Origin: Sanderia malayensis
Taxonomy: Eukaryota > Cnidaria > Scyphozoa > Semaeostomeae > Pelagiidae
Reading direction: 5' to 3'
DNA length: 64,000 bases
Assembly: GCA_013076295.1 (NCBI GenBank)
Contig: RQOL01000845.1
Span: 82,929 to 146,928, forward strand
Notes under the pieces: generated by a model
Database searches by the model: none
Told to the model about the DNA's origin: nothing
The model's input: only the letters and a program-made list of their open reading frames with translations
Shown: piece by piece, positions 31,313-43,878 of the stretch
Layout: each line of letters starts with the position of its first letter
Position numbering within the stretch: the stretch's first letter is position 1
Program-made: the position numbers and the translations under genes

Positions 31313-33400
31313 GTTTGAATGGAGGTGACCAGCCACTTGAAGAAGAGGTTGGTCCAATGATGACAGATGACGAGAGGGAGATCCTTCTGGAAATTGACAG
31401 AAACATCAGAAAGGATATAGAAGGTAAAAGCTTAGTTTGTATTTTCAAATATCAATGGTGGGCCCAGGGGGAAGAATTTTCAAAGCTTCATTTTCCTTGT
31501 TATGGAAAGATATCATAAACATTCCCAGGTATACTTTGGTCCTTCCAATATTTGAAAATACAGCAATTATCCTCCCCAGTTTATTGATCTGGCACTGCCC
31601 TTGTCAAACATTTTACTACTACCATTACACTACATAATGACATTATTATCACAAAGTACTCTGTCAAAGAACCTTTCATTGTAAGTTCCTGTAATCGAAT
31701 ATGACATTATGACATACAGAGTTTTCAATTTTTCAGAGCATGCCAATCTACCAACTGATGACCAAGATCAAATTGACCCCTCACTTGAGGTACTGTATTT
31801 CCTCTAATTACTACCCACCCTCTTTTAACCACCCCCTTCCAATAAGCGCCCACCCTAAAATAAAAGTGTGAACTAGTTCTTAAATTTTCACTGTTTGGTT
31901 CAAATAATTGTGCAAAATATTTAATAAACGCCCACATACTTTATGGAGGAAATACGGTATAAAGGCTGCAGTACCTTGTCATACTTTTAATTATTTTTGC
32001 ACCTGAGATTAACATTATGCTTAATCCAAGGAAGCTTCTTGTTTGTTTAAGTTTTCAAATATTAAGAAATATCATAAACAAAAGGAAATTGATGATTCAT
32101 TACATTGAAGCGTTTCATGACACCAAACACAAAGAAAGAGGTTCTAGCATTCACCCCAAGAAGACTAGAGGCATTTGAAATGATATGCTCATATTCTGGC
32201 CAATTCTTTCCCATGTTTGTCAGTGTGTTGCCCAAATGTACTTTTGCAATTTAACTGCTTTAATTAATCACAAAGAACTTCATTCTCAGGAAATGAGGGT
32301 TGGCAGCAAACGACAGCTGGCACTCGGTCTGGACACTTGTACAACAGATGAAACTGCAGAAAATGATGCACCAGTTGTACCTGAGGTAATTTGTATTTTG
32401 AGCTTTTAGTATACTTGTGATCAATGGTCAACATTGTGTTTTCCTATCAACAGTTAAACAAATTGCCCCTGATACAGATACCTGGAGCTATTTTTATCAT
32501 TCTCAAAACTTTATTCCTTTAGGATCCAGCATCATCAGATGAGCCAGACAGATTTTTCACTCCTGGAACAATTGGTGTCTTCCCAGTCAAGGTTTGAGAG
32601 TAGTGCTAAGAAAAATATTGGCAGGATTATTTTATGTTCAGTAATCTAGGTTTGCCATGAGACCCTAAATTCTTATCTCTTATACTAATATCAGTACACC
32701 AACTGTTCTAGAATCTAGAAATCCAAATGCTGATGATGGTGATATTTATGGAGAAACTGGTGAAAACAGCAAATCATCTCGGCAAGGTTTGCAAAAAATT
32801 CTTCATATGAAACTCTGTTCAATTCCAGAAAATACTACTCCACATCAGCGAAACACATAATGTTCCTATACCTGATTAAAATAGGGGCTTTTCAAATTGA
32901 TGAAATTAAATTTTTACACAGAGCCAAATAATAGAAGGTACAATCTGCTTCTGCTGGAGCTATGCATCAGTGTAAATCTCTCAGTGATTGACAGTACCTT
33001 CCCATATCCAATGACCTGCTTTTTCAAGTGGCATTTACAATAATATATTGTAAATCATTTATCAACTTGCAGCATCAAACACAGCAGTTGCAGATCGACA
33101 ATCATCACAAAGCTCAAAAAAGAGAGCAAAGTCCATTTACTGTGTTTGCAAACTTGTAAGTAACATTAAGATCTGATCTTACTGAAAACTATTTCTATCG
33201 TAAAAACAACACTCTCCTAGTTCTAAGATTTAGTTAATAGTTAATAGCTAATAGAACTGCATTCCTGGTAAAATTACAAAATATTCATTGATTTTGTAAC
33301 CAGTGTGCCAATTTCTTTGCAGAAAAGAACAAAAAAAGAAGAAGATAGAATGATTGTTTGTGAATCAACCAAGAAAAAGGTATTTTTTCGTGTCCCCAAC
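31313..33400 (+). pseudogene. Gene A2 exons 13-19: acidic C-terminus with Cys pair
   Basis: Small exons: 31313-31423 (GGDQPLEEEVGPMMTDDERE), 31737-31789 (HANLPTDDQDQIDPSLE), 32111-32180 (KKEVLAFTPRRLEAFEM), 32290-32385, 32523-32591 (DRFFTPGTIGVFPVK), about 32712-32790 (NPNADDGDIYGETGENSKSS), 33072-33157 (SSKKRAKSIYCVCKL) and 33323 onward (KRTKKEEDRMIVCESTKKK). The donor after AFEM reads AT where gene B has GT. The basic KKRAK and C-x-C...MIVCE end suggests a nuclear, perhaps PHD-like, tail. The exact end is unclear. Confidence 0.5.
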
Positions 33401-33599
33401 GTTACTAAAAACCTTAATACCCAGAACAACCCAAGAGCAAACTGAACACCCAAGATCACCCCCAAAACACAAGCAAGCGATTATTATTTGTGATGGCAGG
33501 CCAGGATTATGGCAGCCATCAGCTTTGTGGGCGTGTCCCCTGGAGGCTTGCGCTCTGAGAGAAAAATCAGTCCGAGTACTCCAACAAAAGATCTGAATC

Positions 33600-34380
33600 A
33601 ACGTGACCAACCCGCGGACAATCAAGTTACTTAAAAACGATACTTAAAAAAGCTAAAACAAATCATTATTCTTACCATTTTGGTAACCTTTTCACGAGAG
33701 TTAGAAGTGTTACCTTGTCTTTCTTCGAGATAACAATTTAGGCCATTGGATAAATAAATTGTCTTCCTCCTTTTGCCTCTTGTGTTTTAACTTTCGTAAA
33801 ACTGGATTTCTCGAAAACTTCCATTTGGTGATCAAAACTTCCTTGTTAAAATAAGATGTTCTCTCATTTAAAAAAAAAGACGTTTGGAATGTGCCAAAAT
33901 CGTTCTTGGTTTGGTTTTTGCGAACGAAGTGGAGCATTGCTGTTATACTGTGATTGACAACTGCGTCCACATATTTTAAATTCTTCGGAATTTAAATCTC
34001 CCCCATGATGGATTGGGGCTATTGATCTGTGATTGGACAATTTTCATTCATGTGCTACAAAAATTTAGTGTTCATTGGATGAACACTAACATGTGGACAT
34101 CCAATGAATGAACATGAACATGTTAGTGTTCATTGGATGAACATGAACATGTGGACATGTGTCCCCCTCATGTGGACATTTCGTATACATGGAAACATGT
34201 TTTCAGCAAGTATCTCTTTCTGTAGAATAAATATAGCATACCCAATTTTTTGTAGTGTCCTGGAAAGGGTTATTACCACCTTGATTGTCTAAGCCTGACA
34301 GCTGTCCCGAAGGAGAGCCCATGGTAAGATGAAACTCTTAAATATTGTATGAAAGTATCGAGCAGATATTCAGGAAGGCC
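33600..34380. other. No gene; short GTTCATTGGATGAAC repeats
   Basis: Noncoding. At 34060-34170 GTTCATTGGATGAAC and ATGTGGACAT units recur in direct and inverted order. Nothing else recognisable. Confidence 0.5.
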
Positions 34381-34382
34381 TC

Positions 34383-35172
34383 AGGGCTATGTAGAACCTT
34401 TAGTTACGGCGCATTTGATTGGTCAATCCTGATATTCTCATTTGCATGCAATGGAAGCTTATTTTCTTTCCCATCTCGGAATTACAACCCCAACGCCCTG
34501 CTGTCCGTCACAATTGTCATCCATTTTCCACTTTTTTCAATGATGGCGCATGCGCCGAAAGCATGAAAAGGAGCTTGTGCTTGTTATCTGTTGCTATCAG
34601 GCAGCTGGTCAACGTCAAAGGAGATTGGAGAGGAGAACAACGACTCAATGTTGACATTTTTTTGGGTGGGGTGGAATGGTATGATCTTGGCAGTTTCATT
34701 TTAGACGGTATAGGCCATGTGTCCCTTGAAGGGTCTGTTTCATTTCAATCTCGGTGGCTCATCGACATTTGGTATGTGTTTTGACTGCTATCGATTGCCT
34801 AACTGCACTTCGCTTTGTTTGGGCGTGGATTTAGCTGTGATATATGGTAAGCATTTATAAATCTTCTGAGGATGTACATATGTTACCTACTCCTATGTAC
34901 CTAATGACTGGCTACGCCTTACGTACGTGCCAACCTGCATAAAGCAAAAGCCACACCAGACATCATTATAAACAAAACATAAACAAGCTTAGCTCGTCTA
35001 GGTAAAATTGTGGATAGAAAAATATATGAAAGAGTGTGCAGAGTACTGAGTGTTTTCGGTATTCTGGGTATTAGGGTATTCAGCAAATATATATATATAT
35101 ATATATAAGGAAATGCAAGAGTGTACAGAGTACTGAGTGTTTTGGGTATTCTGGGTATTAGGGTATTCAGCA
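34383..35172 (-). repeat. R2 repeat, inverted copy (left arm of large inverted duplication)
   Basis: About 790 bp match the reverse complement of 59483-60403 and 60859-61690. Landmarks are TCGTCTAGGTAAAATTG, CTACGCCTTACGTACGTGCC and GCGCATGCGCC. Ends in a (TA)n-bounded array of GAATACCCTAATACCCA units. Interrupted on its right by Helitron 3 exactly where R1 follows in the uninterrupted copy. Noncoding. Confidence 0.85.
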
Positions 35173-37134
35173 TCTAATATATATATTCTGTGATGTCACG
35201 TGACGGTGGCGAAACTCTGCCAAAAACAATAGATTCGACCCGAAGCAATAGGTCGAACGCCCAAAAACAATGGGACGAAACGGCGAATCGGTGATCAATA
35301 AGGCTTTTTTGAATGGGGGCGCACAAGGTTGGCACTTGCATGGAAAGGCTCCGTTTCTGGATTAGGCAAAAGTTATCTATTTTTGGAAGCCTATTTTAAA
35401 AGAATTTTTGAGTTATTCTATCAATTACTCCACTAATTGTGCTATCACGAAAAAACGACGGTTTACGCTGGCGAAAACTTCCAAATTCGCGTCGCGAACT
35501 CCACTTTCGAACAGAGTGTTCGCTCTTCACGTGATTCGTTTAACCTTTTCCTGCAATTTGATTGGCTCTTTCGCAACTTCACGTGAACAGTGACGCGTTT
35601 TTCGTTATCATGCAAATTTGGCCTCGGCAGGCAGCAGGTACTTTTGGAGAAGACGCATGTTTTTGTTTTGTACACAAAAAGTGAGGTGGGCGCCTTTCAA
35701 AGTGTTTTACCAGCTGAATTATCTTTGTAAAGAGCTCTTAATTGTTTGAAAGACCCCTGGAGAGTTGCAGGAAACAATAGAGAACACAACACAGGTCATA
35801 GCTTTGTTTTGTTTTTTGAATGAAATAGTTGTGGGTTTTGTAGTAGGCGACCGCCATTGTTGCTTCGGCATGCTAACAACGTATAGGCCATGGTCAAAGT
35901 TTTGAATTTTTCCGGCCCTATTTGCACGATTTTCCCCATTTAAATTTTTGACAAGTGTTGTCTGATAACACAACTAAAATAATGTGTTGTTTTTTTTGTT
36001 TTTTTTTTGTTTTTTTTTACGATTTCCAACAAAGTTGCTTTTCACTCGGGAAGGAGGAATTTTTCACGCAACACGCGTTGTTTTTGCATTTGCGAAAATT
36101 CAATTTTAGCCTGCCACAATTGATTATTTTTTACCCAAACACTTTCGATAATTGTTCCCCAACATATTACCTTCATGTTTGTGTTTTTTGAGTTCAACTG
36201 GGTCACTATTTGCCACGGTAAATACTATTTTTACTTGCTAAAGTGTGTTCAAAGGTTTTGCTTTTTGCACGGCTCCGAAATTTCATTCAAACCACTTCCA
36301 CCAAATGGTCTCTAAGAATTCAGTACTACTTATTTAAGAGATGAGACTATTTGCAACGTGTTCGCTGTTTCCTTAGCTACAGTTTGATATAATTTTCATT
36401 ACAGATTGAGTTTAAATTTTCCAGGATGGATTAAATTTTTGAAAGCACCTTTTTTTTCCAACTTCACACTGAAGCTATCAACTTTCAGAAACAGCTTTCC
36501 GGGGGGCAGCGTGGGCGCGGGGCGGTCGCTTGGCAGGGGGGAAGATTCGACCTCCCACCTTTACTTTCTTTAGAAATGTTGCATCGTAATATGTATTGTA
36601 GGGTATGTATTGTAGGGTATGTATTGTAGGGTATGTATTGTAGGGTATGTATAGTAGGGTATGTATTGTAGGGTATGTTATGTAGGATATGTATTGTAGG
36701 GTATGTATTGTAGGGTATGTTATGTAGGGTATGTATTGTAGGGTATGTATTGTAGGGTATGTATTGTAGGGTATGTATTGTATGGTATGTATTGTAGGGT
36801 ATGTATTGTAGGGCATGTATTGTAGGGTAAGTATGTAGTATGTATGTATGTATGTATGTATGGGCATGAGCGGGAGCGAGTGCAGCGCGAAGCGCGCCAA
36901 CCAGATTAAGCATTGCTTACTTGACGGGCTCCGGGGAGGGAGCGAAGCGACCGAACCCGGCTCATGTATGTATGTATGTATGTATGTATGTATGTATGTA
37001 GGTATGTATGTAGGTATGTATGTATGTATGGTCATGAGCGGGAGCGAATGCAGTGCGCGAAGCGTGCCAACCAAATTAAGCTTTTTTTACTTGACGGACT
37101 GGGGCGAACGAGCGAAGCGAGTGATGACCCCTAG
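35173..37134 (+). mobile_element. Non-autonomous Helitron copy 3 (2.0 kb)
   Basis: Starts TCTAATATATATATTCTG after TTCAGCA and ends CCCCTAG before TATATATA. The uninterrupted site is visible at 60858-60870 in reverse (TTCAGCA^TAATATATACACT), so insertion was between A and T without duplication. Nearly identical to Helitron 2 for 1.3 kb, with a shorter minisatellite (36590-36840) and GTAT tract (36964-37030). Confidence 0.9.
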
Positions 37135-37500
37135 TATATATATACACTATGTAAGGGCCAAGCCCTTCTTCTGTTTGCATCTTTTTAAAAGTTGAAACAC
37201 ACACTGAAAACCAGTACAGAGGTAGGGGATTTGAAAACCATTTAAGAATTTCAAATTTGTTTTCATAGCTTCAAAAAGATTATGCAAGCCATGTTGTTTG
37301 TACATGAACTTTTCAATTGGCTATTCTTGGACTGTCAATGTCATGGAACACATAAAACAATACTTGACTTGGATCTATCAGGCAAGCCTAGATTATTTTT
37401 CATTTTTTTGATTGTTGGTTTACCTTTTTGGTGTTGCATAATTTAACTTTGCTACTTGGATGCCATTTTGAAAATAAGTTTAGGACTGCACCAGCCACCA
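37135..37500 (-). repeat. R1 repeat, inverted copy
   Basis: Reverse complement of 56860-57227 and 60500-60858 (landmarks CACTATGTAAGGGCCAAGC, GGATCTATCAGGCAAGCCTA). Lies between Helitron 3 and the duplicated last exon of gene B. Noncoding as far as I can see. Confidence 0.85.
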
Positions 37501-37660
37501 CTGCACTCGTTTTGTTAACATTTCATCACATTTTCTTTACATCACGTTTCTAAAATAACTACCCGAGCTCACCTTGTGACAGTGACAGTAATGCTCATTT
37601 TCATCATCTGCAAAAAGAAAAATCATACATAAGGATATATTTCCATTAACAATATAGTCA
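37501..37660 (-). pseudogene. Inverted duplicate of gene B last exon
   Basis: On the minus strand TTTTTGCAG precedes an exon reading HYCHCHKVSSGSYFRNVM and a stop, matching 55086-55156 of gene B (HYCHCHKMSSGSYFRDVM). The flanking intron continues to 37660, where Helitron 4 inserted. No other exon accompanies it, so it is a stranded duplicate. Confidence 0.8.
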
Positions 37661-39251
37661 TCTAATATATATATTCTACGGAGTCACGTGATGACGCACT
37701 TTCCCTGCCAAAAACAATAGATTCGACCCGAAACAATAGGTCGAACGCCCCAAAACAATGGGCCGAAACGGCGAACCGTGTGATCACAAAGGCTTTTTTG
37801 TATGAGGGTATATGGCAATGAAATTCACACTGAATGTTTAGTTTATTATTTTAACCAGGGTAATGGATTTTGTTTTTCGATTTTCTCCTGAAATTTTGAA
37901 TTATTCCACAAATTATTCTACTAATTGTGCCATCACGAAAAAACTACGGCTTACGCTGGCGAAACTTCCAAATTCGCGTCGCGAACTCCATTTTCGAACA
38001 GAGTATTCGCTGTTCATGTGACCCGTTTCGTCTTTTGCTGTAATTTGATTGGCTCTTTCGCGACTTCACGTGAACAGTCACGCGTATTTCGTTATCATGC
38101 AAATTTGCCCTCGGGTTGAACAGCAGGTACTTTTGGAGAACACGCGTGTATTTGTTTTCAACACAAAGGATAACTCGGCGCCTTTCAAAATGTTTTACGA
38201 CCTGAATTATCTTTGTAAAGACTTGCTAATTGTTTGAGAGACCTCTGGAAAATTACAGGAAACAATTGAGAACACAGGTGATAGCTTTGTTTTGTTTTTT
38301 GAGTGAGATAGTTGTAGTTTAGGTAGTAAACCGCCATTGTTGCTTCGGCATGCTTGCGACGCTTAGGCCTAATGTAAACAAGCCCAAAGTTTTAATAAAC
38401 AAATTATGATAAGGGGTTATCAGGCGAGCGCAGCGAGCCAAACTGTTGTAAGAGGAGTAGGCAGAGGCATGAGCGTAGGCGAATGCAGCGCACGAAGTGC
38501 GCCCTATCAATCAATGTTTCTTGATAATAGATAGACAGGCGAGCGCAGCGAGCTAACCCATTGTACATGGGGTTAAAAGAGGCATGAGCGAAGCGAATGC
38601 AGCGTACGAAGTGCGCCCTATCAGTCAATGTTTCTTGATAATAGATAGGGAGGCGAGCGCAGCGAGCTAACCCATTGTACGTGGGGTTGAAAGAGGCATG
38701 AGCGAAGCGAATGCAGCGCACGAAGTGCCCTATCAGTCAATGTTCTTGATAATAGATAGACAGGCGAGCGCAGCGAGCTAACCCATTGTACGTGGGGTTG
38801 AAAGAGGCATGAGCGAAGCGAATGCAGGGCACGAAGTGCGCCCTAACAGTCAATGTTTCTTGATAATAGATATTCAGTCGAGCGCAGCGAGCTAACCCAT
38901 TGTACGTGGGGTTGAAAGAGGCATGAGCGAAGCGAATGCAGCGCACGAAGTGCGCCCTAACAGTCAATGTTTCTTGATAATAGATAGAGAGGCGAGCGCA
39001 GCGAGCTAACCCATTATACGTAGGGTTGAAAGAGGCATGAGCGTAGGCGAATGCAGCGCACGAAGTGCGCCCTATCAATCAATGTTTCTTGATAATAGAT
39101 AGAAGGCGAGCGCAGCGAGAGCTAAACCATTGTACGTGGGTTGAAAGAGGCATGAGTGAAGCGAATGCAGGCCACGAAGTTCGCCAACCAGATTAAGCTT
39201 CTTTTAACTGACGGGCTGGGGCGAACGAGCGAAGCGAGTGATGACCCCTAG
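37661..39251 (+). mobile_element. Non-autonomous Helitron copy 4 with seven ~114-bp internal repeats
   Basis: Starts TCTAATATATATATTCTA after ATAGTCA and ends CCCCTAG before TAAAATAAAATG. The inverted duplicate at 55033-55050 has the empty site (ATAGTCA^TAGAATAAAATG), so the ends are exact and no target duplication was made. The 3' part (38410-39170) holds about seven ~114-bp units, each with GCGAGCGCAGCGAGC and a GCGCACGAAGTGCGC hairpin. Overlapping open frames here are repeat artefacts. Confidence 0.92.
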
Positions 39252-39567
39252 TAAAATAAAATGATCCAACTGAAGTAAATAAAATTAACTTATTTACAAC
39301 AAATGGACAAAGTAGCCCAACTATTGTTTTAAAAGACCAAACCACAAAAAGCTTGATATGTGTGGGTTAAGTTAACAATTATATAGCGAGTTTGGTGTAT
39401 TTTAGAATAGTGACAAACAGGTGTCATTGCAAATTTCATATTGGTTTGTTGTAAAAGTTTGTTTGCTTTAGTTCTTAACCAGATTGCCCTTATTTAGATC
39501 ACCGAAAACAGAACTAACTTTTTTGTGATATTAGCTAGAGTTTCATAACCAACAGTACACCTACGCA
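39252..39567 (-). repeat. Inverted duplicate of gene B last intron sequence
   Basis: Reverse complement of 54716-55035. It separates Helitrons 4 and 5. Noncoding. Confidence 0.85.
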
Positions 39568-40556
39568 TCTAATATATAAATTCTGTGGAGTCACGTCATG
39601 ACGCATTTTCCTTGCCAAAAACAATAGATTCGACCCGAAACAATAGGTCGAACGCCCCAAAACAATGGACCGAAACGGCGAACCGTGTGATCACAAAGGC
39701 TTTTTTGTATGTGAGTAAATGGCAGTGAAATTCACACAGAATGTTAAATTTATTAATTTAGCCAGGGTAATGGATTTTGTTTTTCGATTTTCTCCCGAAT
39801 TTTTGAATTATTCCATTAATTATTCTGCTAATTTGTGCTATCACGAAAAAACTACGGTTTACGCTGGCCAAACTTCCAAATTCGCGTCCCAAACTCCATT
39901 TTTGAACAGAGTATTCGCTCTCCACGTGACCCGACTTGCCTTTTGCTGTAATTTGATTGGCTCTTTCGCGACTTCACGTGAACTGTGAGGCGTATTTCGT
40001 TATCATGCAAATTTGCCCTCGGGTTGAACAGCAGGTACTTTTGGAGAAGACGCATGTTTTTGTTTTGCACACAAAGGATAACTGGGCCCCTTTCAAAGTG
40101 TTTTACGACCTGAATTATCTTTGTAAAGACTTGCTAATTGTTTGAGAGACCTCTGGAAAATTACAGGAAACAATTGAGAACACAGGTGATAGCTTTGTTT
40201 TGTTTTTTGAGTGAGATAGTTGTAGCTTAGGCGACCGCCATTGTGGCTTCGGCATGCTTGCGACACTTAGGCCTAATGTAAACAAGCCCAAAGTTTTAAT
40301 AAACAAATTATGATAAGGGGTTATCAGGCGAGCAAAGCGAGCCAAACTGTTGCAAGAGGAGTAGGCAGAGGCATGAGCGTAAGTGAATGCAGCGCACGAA
40401 GTGCACCCTCTCAGTCAATGTTTCTTGATAATAGATAGACAGGCGAGCGCAGCGCAGCGAGCTAACCCATTGTACGTGGGGTTGAAAGAGGCAGGAGCTT
40501 AAGCGAATGCAGCGCACGAAGTGCGCCCTATCAGTCAATGTTTCTTGATAATAGAT
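39568..40556 (+). mobile_element. Helitron copy 5, 3' truncated
   Basis: Starts TCTAATATATAAATTCTG after CACCTACGCA. The same flank precedes Helitron 8 (minus strand at 54720), so copies 5 and 8 are one insertion duplicated with the block. It stops in the internal repeat at about 40556 without a CTAG end. Confidence 0.85.
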
Positions 40557-42215
40557 ACTTAACAGGAAATGTGAACTGACACGCTCACACCATCTTATTA
40601 ACAGGAATAACCTGTGCAAGGGTTATCTGCCCTCATACCCTTAATACTTGTTGACTTTCAATTTATCTTTATTAATTTATCGCCCCTTCTGACATGTATA
40701 TGGCCCATATTTACCTTTTTCTAATCTATTTTGAAAAAACACCAACAAAAGTTAAGCAACTCCTAAGCAATTTTGAGTATTCAAATTTGCCTTCCAGCTA
40801 CGCAATTTTTAGTACTGAGCCCGAGTTGAAATTGCTTATAAAAGAAAATGCGCGTACCATTTTTGTTGTATGAAAATAAGAAGAAATTTAAAAATGTTTC
40901 CTGGCAAACTGATATAAGACTAGGAAATACTTTTTATCGTGCTAATGAAAAAAGAATCAAGAGAAAGATTATTCTTGCTGCTAATATTGGTACACATTGC
41001 AGTTCATGTGCAACAACATCTGACCGCGGAGAACAAGGCTGCACTGTGCAGTCTTGGGATTGTGGGCCCATGTACAATAGAGCTTGAAAAAGCCATTAGT
41101 CAGCTTTTGCAACCACAGACTTTAGGAATCCGGCATGACTAGACAACTATATTTCACAATTATTTCATCTCCAAAAATATATACATTTGGATTAACACCT
41201 AACTGCACGAAGGGCATAAATTTTGCATTGAGATCGTTTCATGTACATGTGTAATCATGAAGAACATTGCATAGATAATCAAAACGTTCCTTGCTGATTC
41301 GAAAATGTTCATGCCAATAGTTAAAATAGTCACAATTTCGTCTGTAATACACCCGAGCACGTCAACGTTAATCAAGAGATTGAAAATCCTCTATGGCCAA
41401 CAACTGCACTCGCATTCTTCGAAGCAGTTGGGCCAGATACAAATACCAGAACAATCTTTGGTACGTTTGTTGCCTATGTGTTTGCAACAGTAAAAATATA
41501 GCAGCAAAATGCTGAAATGTTAGCCGGTCATCCATTTTAATGGAAGAACGTATTTTGTGCAAATTTGAACACAATTATAACAGAGGTGAAAAGTGTGCAT
41601 CAATTAGACACGAAAGGATTACAAGACAATGGTAATGCTTTTGGCTAATCGTTTTGAGTACCTCCAGAGGTGCTCAGAGAAGCCCAATAGGTATCTTTTG
41701 TCGTCTCAAATTTTGGGCAAAAGGAAAAATCGAAAAAATAGCATGTACTCTATGTCGGAAACAATGTAATCCCTTAATGACTCAAGAAAGCCCAATTCTT
41801 CGGTAGTGTACACGGGCCCTGGACTTTATGATATGTTGATTGGGTTTTCGTGTTTTGTTGGTTAACTATTGTTGGCTTTGAGTATAGATTACCTTGACAA
41901 ATTACCTTGCCAATGTTGTGTTGCAACAAAAACAAATTACCTTGCCAATGCCGTGTTGTGCATTGGCATGATTTGAAGACCATTCGAAATAAATGGACAT
42001 GCGCAGGGAGGGGCGGAAACAGTAGTTACAACCCTGGCATTGTTTTAATTTGAGGCTATTTATACTTGGCTGCACTGTCTCATCAGGAGGTAAAGAGTAA
42101 TAAAAGCAATTGGAGATCAATTTCCTCCTTAAATAGCGAAACGGAAGCAAATTTTCACTTCATATTCAAGAAAACCAAACAACAAAGAGAAACAAGTAAG
42201 AAGACAATTGAAGAG
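40557..42215. other. Upstream region of gene B with conserved block
   Basis: Bases 41045-41305 match 25660-25910 upstream of A2. A short direct repeat (ACAAATTACCTTGCCAATG) occurs twice at 41895-41965. No other gene seen. An open frame leading into exon 1 from 42066 probably includes 5' untranslated sequence. Confidence 0.6.
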
Positions 42216-43731
42216 ATGGCTAATGTCACAAATTTCGAAGACGATACAGAAGACTTTGATGAATCAGATGAGTTATTTGGTCTTGATAATGAGGTAAATT
42301 GGCTTTTTCCTTTTTACCAGTATCCCTGACTTTGGGTAAATGTGATGTGTCAAGGAAATTTATTTGTGAAAAGTATTCCACAGTAAATGTATTTTTTTAA
42401 AATACCAATTCAAACACACGCTTTTTCACAAGGAATCCCTTTATAAGGACACTACAGGCAGATCAACCAAAAAAGTGTCACTATACTTTTTTATTACCAA
42501 AAGTACAGATTTGAATGTGCTGAATTCGAATCTCTGTTTATTTTTTTAATCTGAAAAGTAGTTTTTGAGTCACTTCACCCACTTACAACTTGTTACGATG
42601 CATTACAAGGGGTGAGTGGGTTGGTGGTCAAAAATGGCTGATATTGGTGTTACGTGATTATCGAATGTCCCCTTATGATTACGAAACATGTTAGATGTGA
42701 AGTGTTTTCCTGACAAAAGCACATTCTTTTTTTCTCTCTTCACCAGGCATTGGCAAGCAATAGCCCTGGCAGTTCATCGCTCGGGTCTGCAACACCATCC
42801 ATCACACAGAATCAAAATGGGATTCGTTTTATTTTGGAAGGAAATAACACGAAAATGGTGCAGCATTTTACCCAGAAGGACGGGAAAAAATGAGAAAATG
42901 TATAGTACTGGGCGATTTTGTGTTGAGAGTGGCAGGCTCGATTGCTAGTCGACCAAATTGCTATGTATTTCGTGCCAAGGTTTGAAATGTTTGCCGGGAA
43001 GACTTGCGCCACAATATGTAACCAGGTAAAATGAACTGTATTTCAATATTTATGAAGTTTCTTCACTCTTCAGTCCCGAATACCGTTTTGGTGGTGAATG
43101 AAATTCCTGCAAGGTCTACATTCTAGTAATTTTATCCCGAATCAGGGCAAAACCAAATCCATAAGCCTACGATATCAAATGCACATGCTGGTTAATAGTA
43201 AAAGATATATAAGAAACTTCCACTGGTAAACGAAAACTCACTAAGAAATTCTTTATTTTGTGGTATTTTGGGTTTTAATGTGAACTATATTGCTTGTGCT
43301 CACATGAATGGAGTAGATAAAATGTTCATAAACCCACCATATATAATATTCACTGTCACACAGGATGGATTAGTTAGGGGAAGAAACATGCATTCAACAT
43401 AAGTCTTACTACCCCTGCTCTTACCACAGTTACACTACACAATTTGCCTCACATCAATGACCCCATATGCAGATTTGATTATTGAATTACTTGCAACAGG
43501 AACATAATACTGCAAGCAGATGCACTCAACAACCGCAATACATTTGCTAAAGAACTTCGGTTCGCATTTGGAGGAAATTTCTTTGTCAAAGGAAGAATAA
43601 GTGCGGATCATTTGGGCTACTATTATTCACAACTTGTGAACAGTTACATTCAAAATGGAGTGTTCAAAAATTTTGAATTAGTGACCTACACGGGTTTTCT
43701 GGAAAATAATTATTGGATACTCAGTAAAGAG
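42216..43731 (+). pseudogene. Gene B exons 1-3: N-terminus
   Basis: Exon 1 (42216-42293) starts MANVTNFEDDTEDF and ends LDNE, phase 0, like A2. Exon 2 (from 42747) reads SSLGSATPSITQNQNGIRF, then breaks near an A6 run (42884-42890) and resumes as KMRKCIVLGDFVLRVAGSIA. Exon 3 (43500-43731, 232 nt) reads NIILQADALNNRNTFAKELR and FLENNYWILSKE. The 232-nt length and phases equal A2 exon 3. The break in exon 2 implies an inactive gene or a local sequence error. Confidence 0.7.
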
Positions 43732-43878
43732 GTTTGTTTATGTTTACTATAAAATATCGCCTCTTTATGTGTGTTCAATTACTCTTAACATAAAAATGAA
43801 GACAATATTGAGATACTGACTAAAACTATTGTTGACAAATGTGCCCTCAAATGTCAAAATGGAATTATCTTTTTCAAG

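Noticed and set aside
38404..39078. Open frames with repeated SLRSP/ARCARL-type blocks in Helitrons 4 and 7
   Set aside because: They follow the tandem hairpin units and are not conserved as protein; both strands are open.
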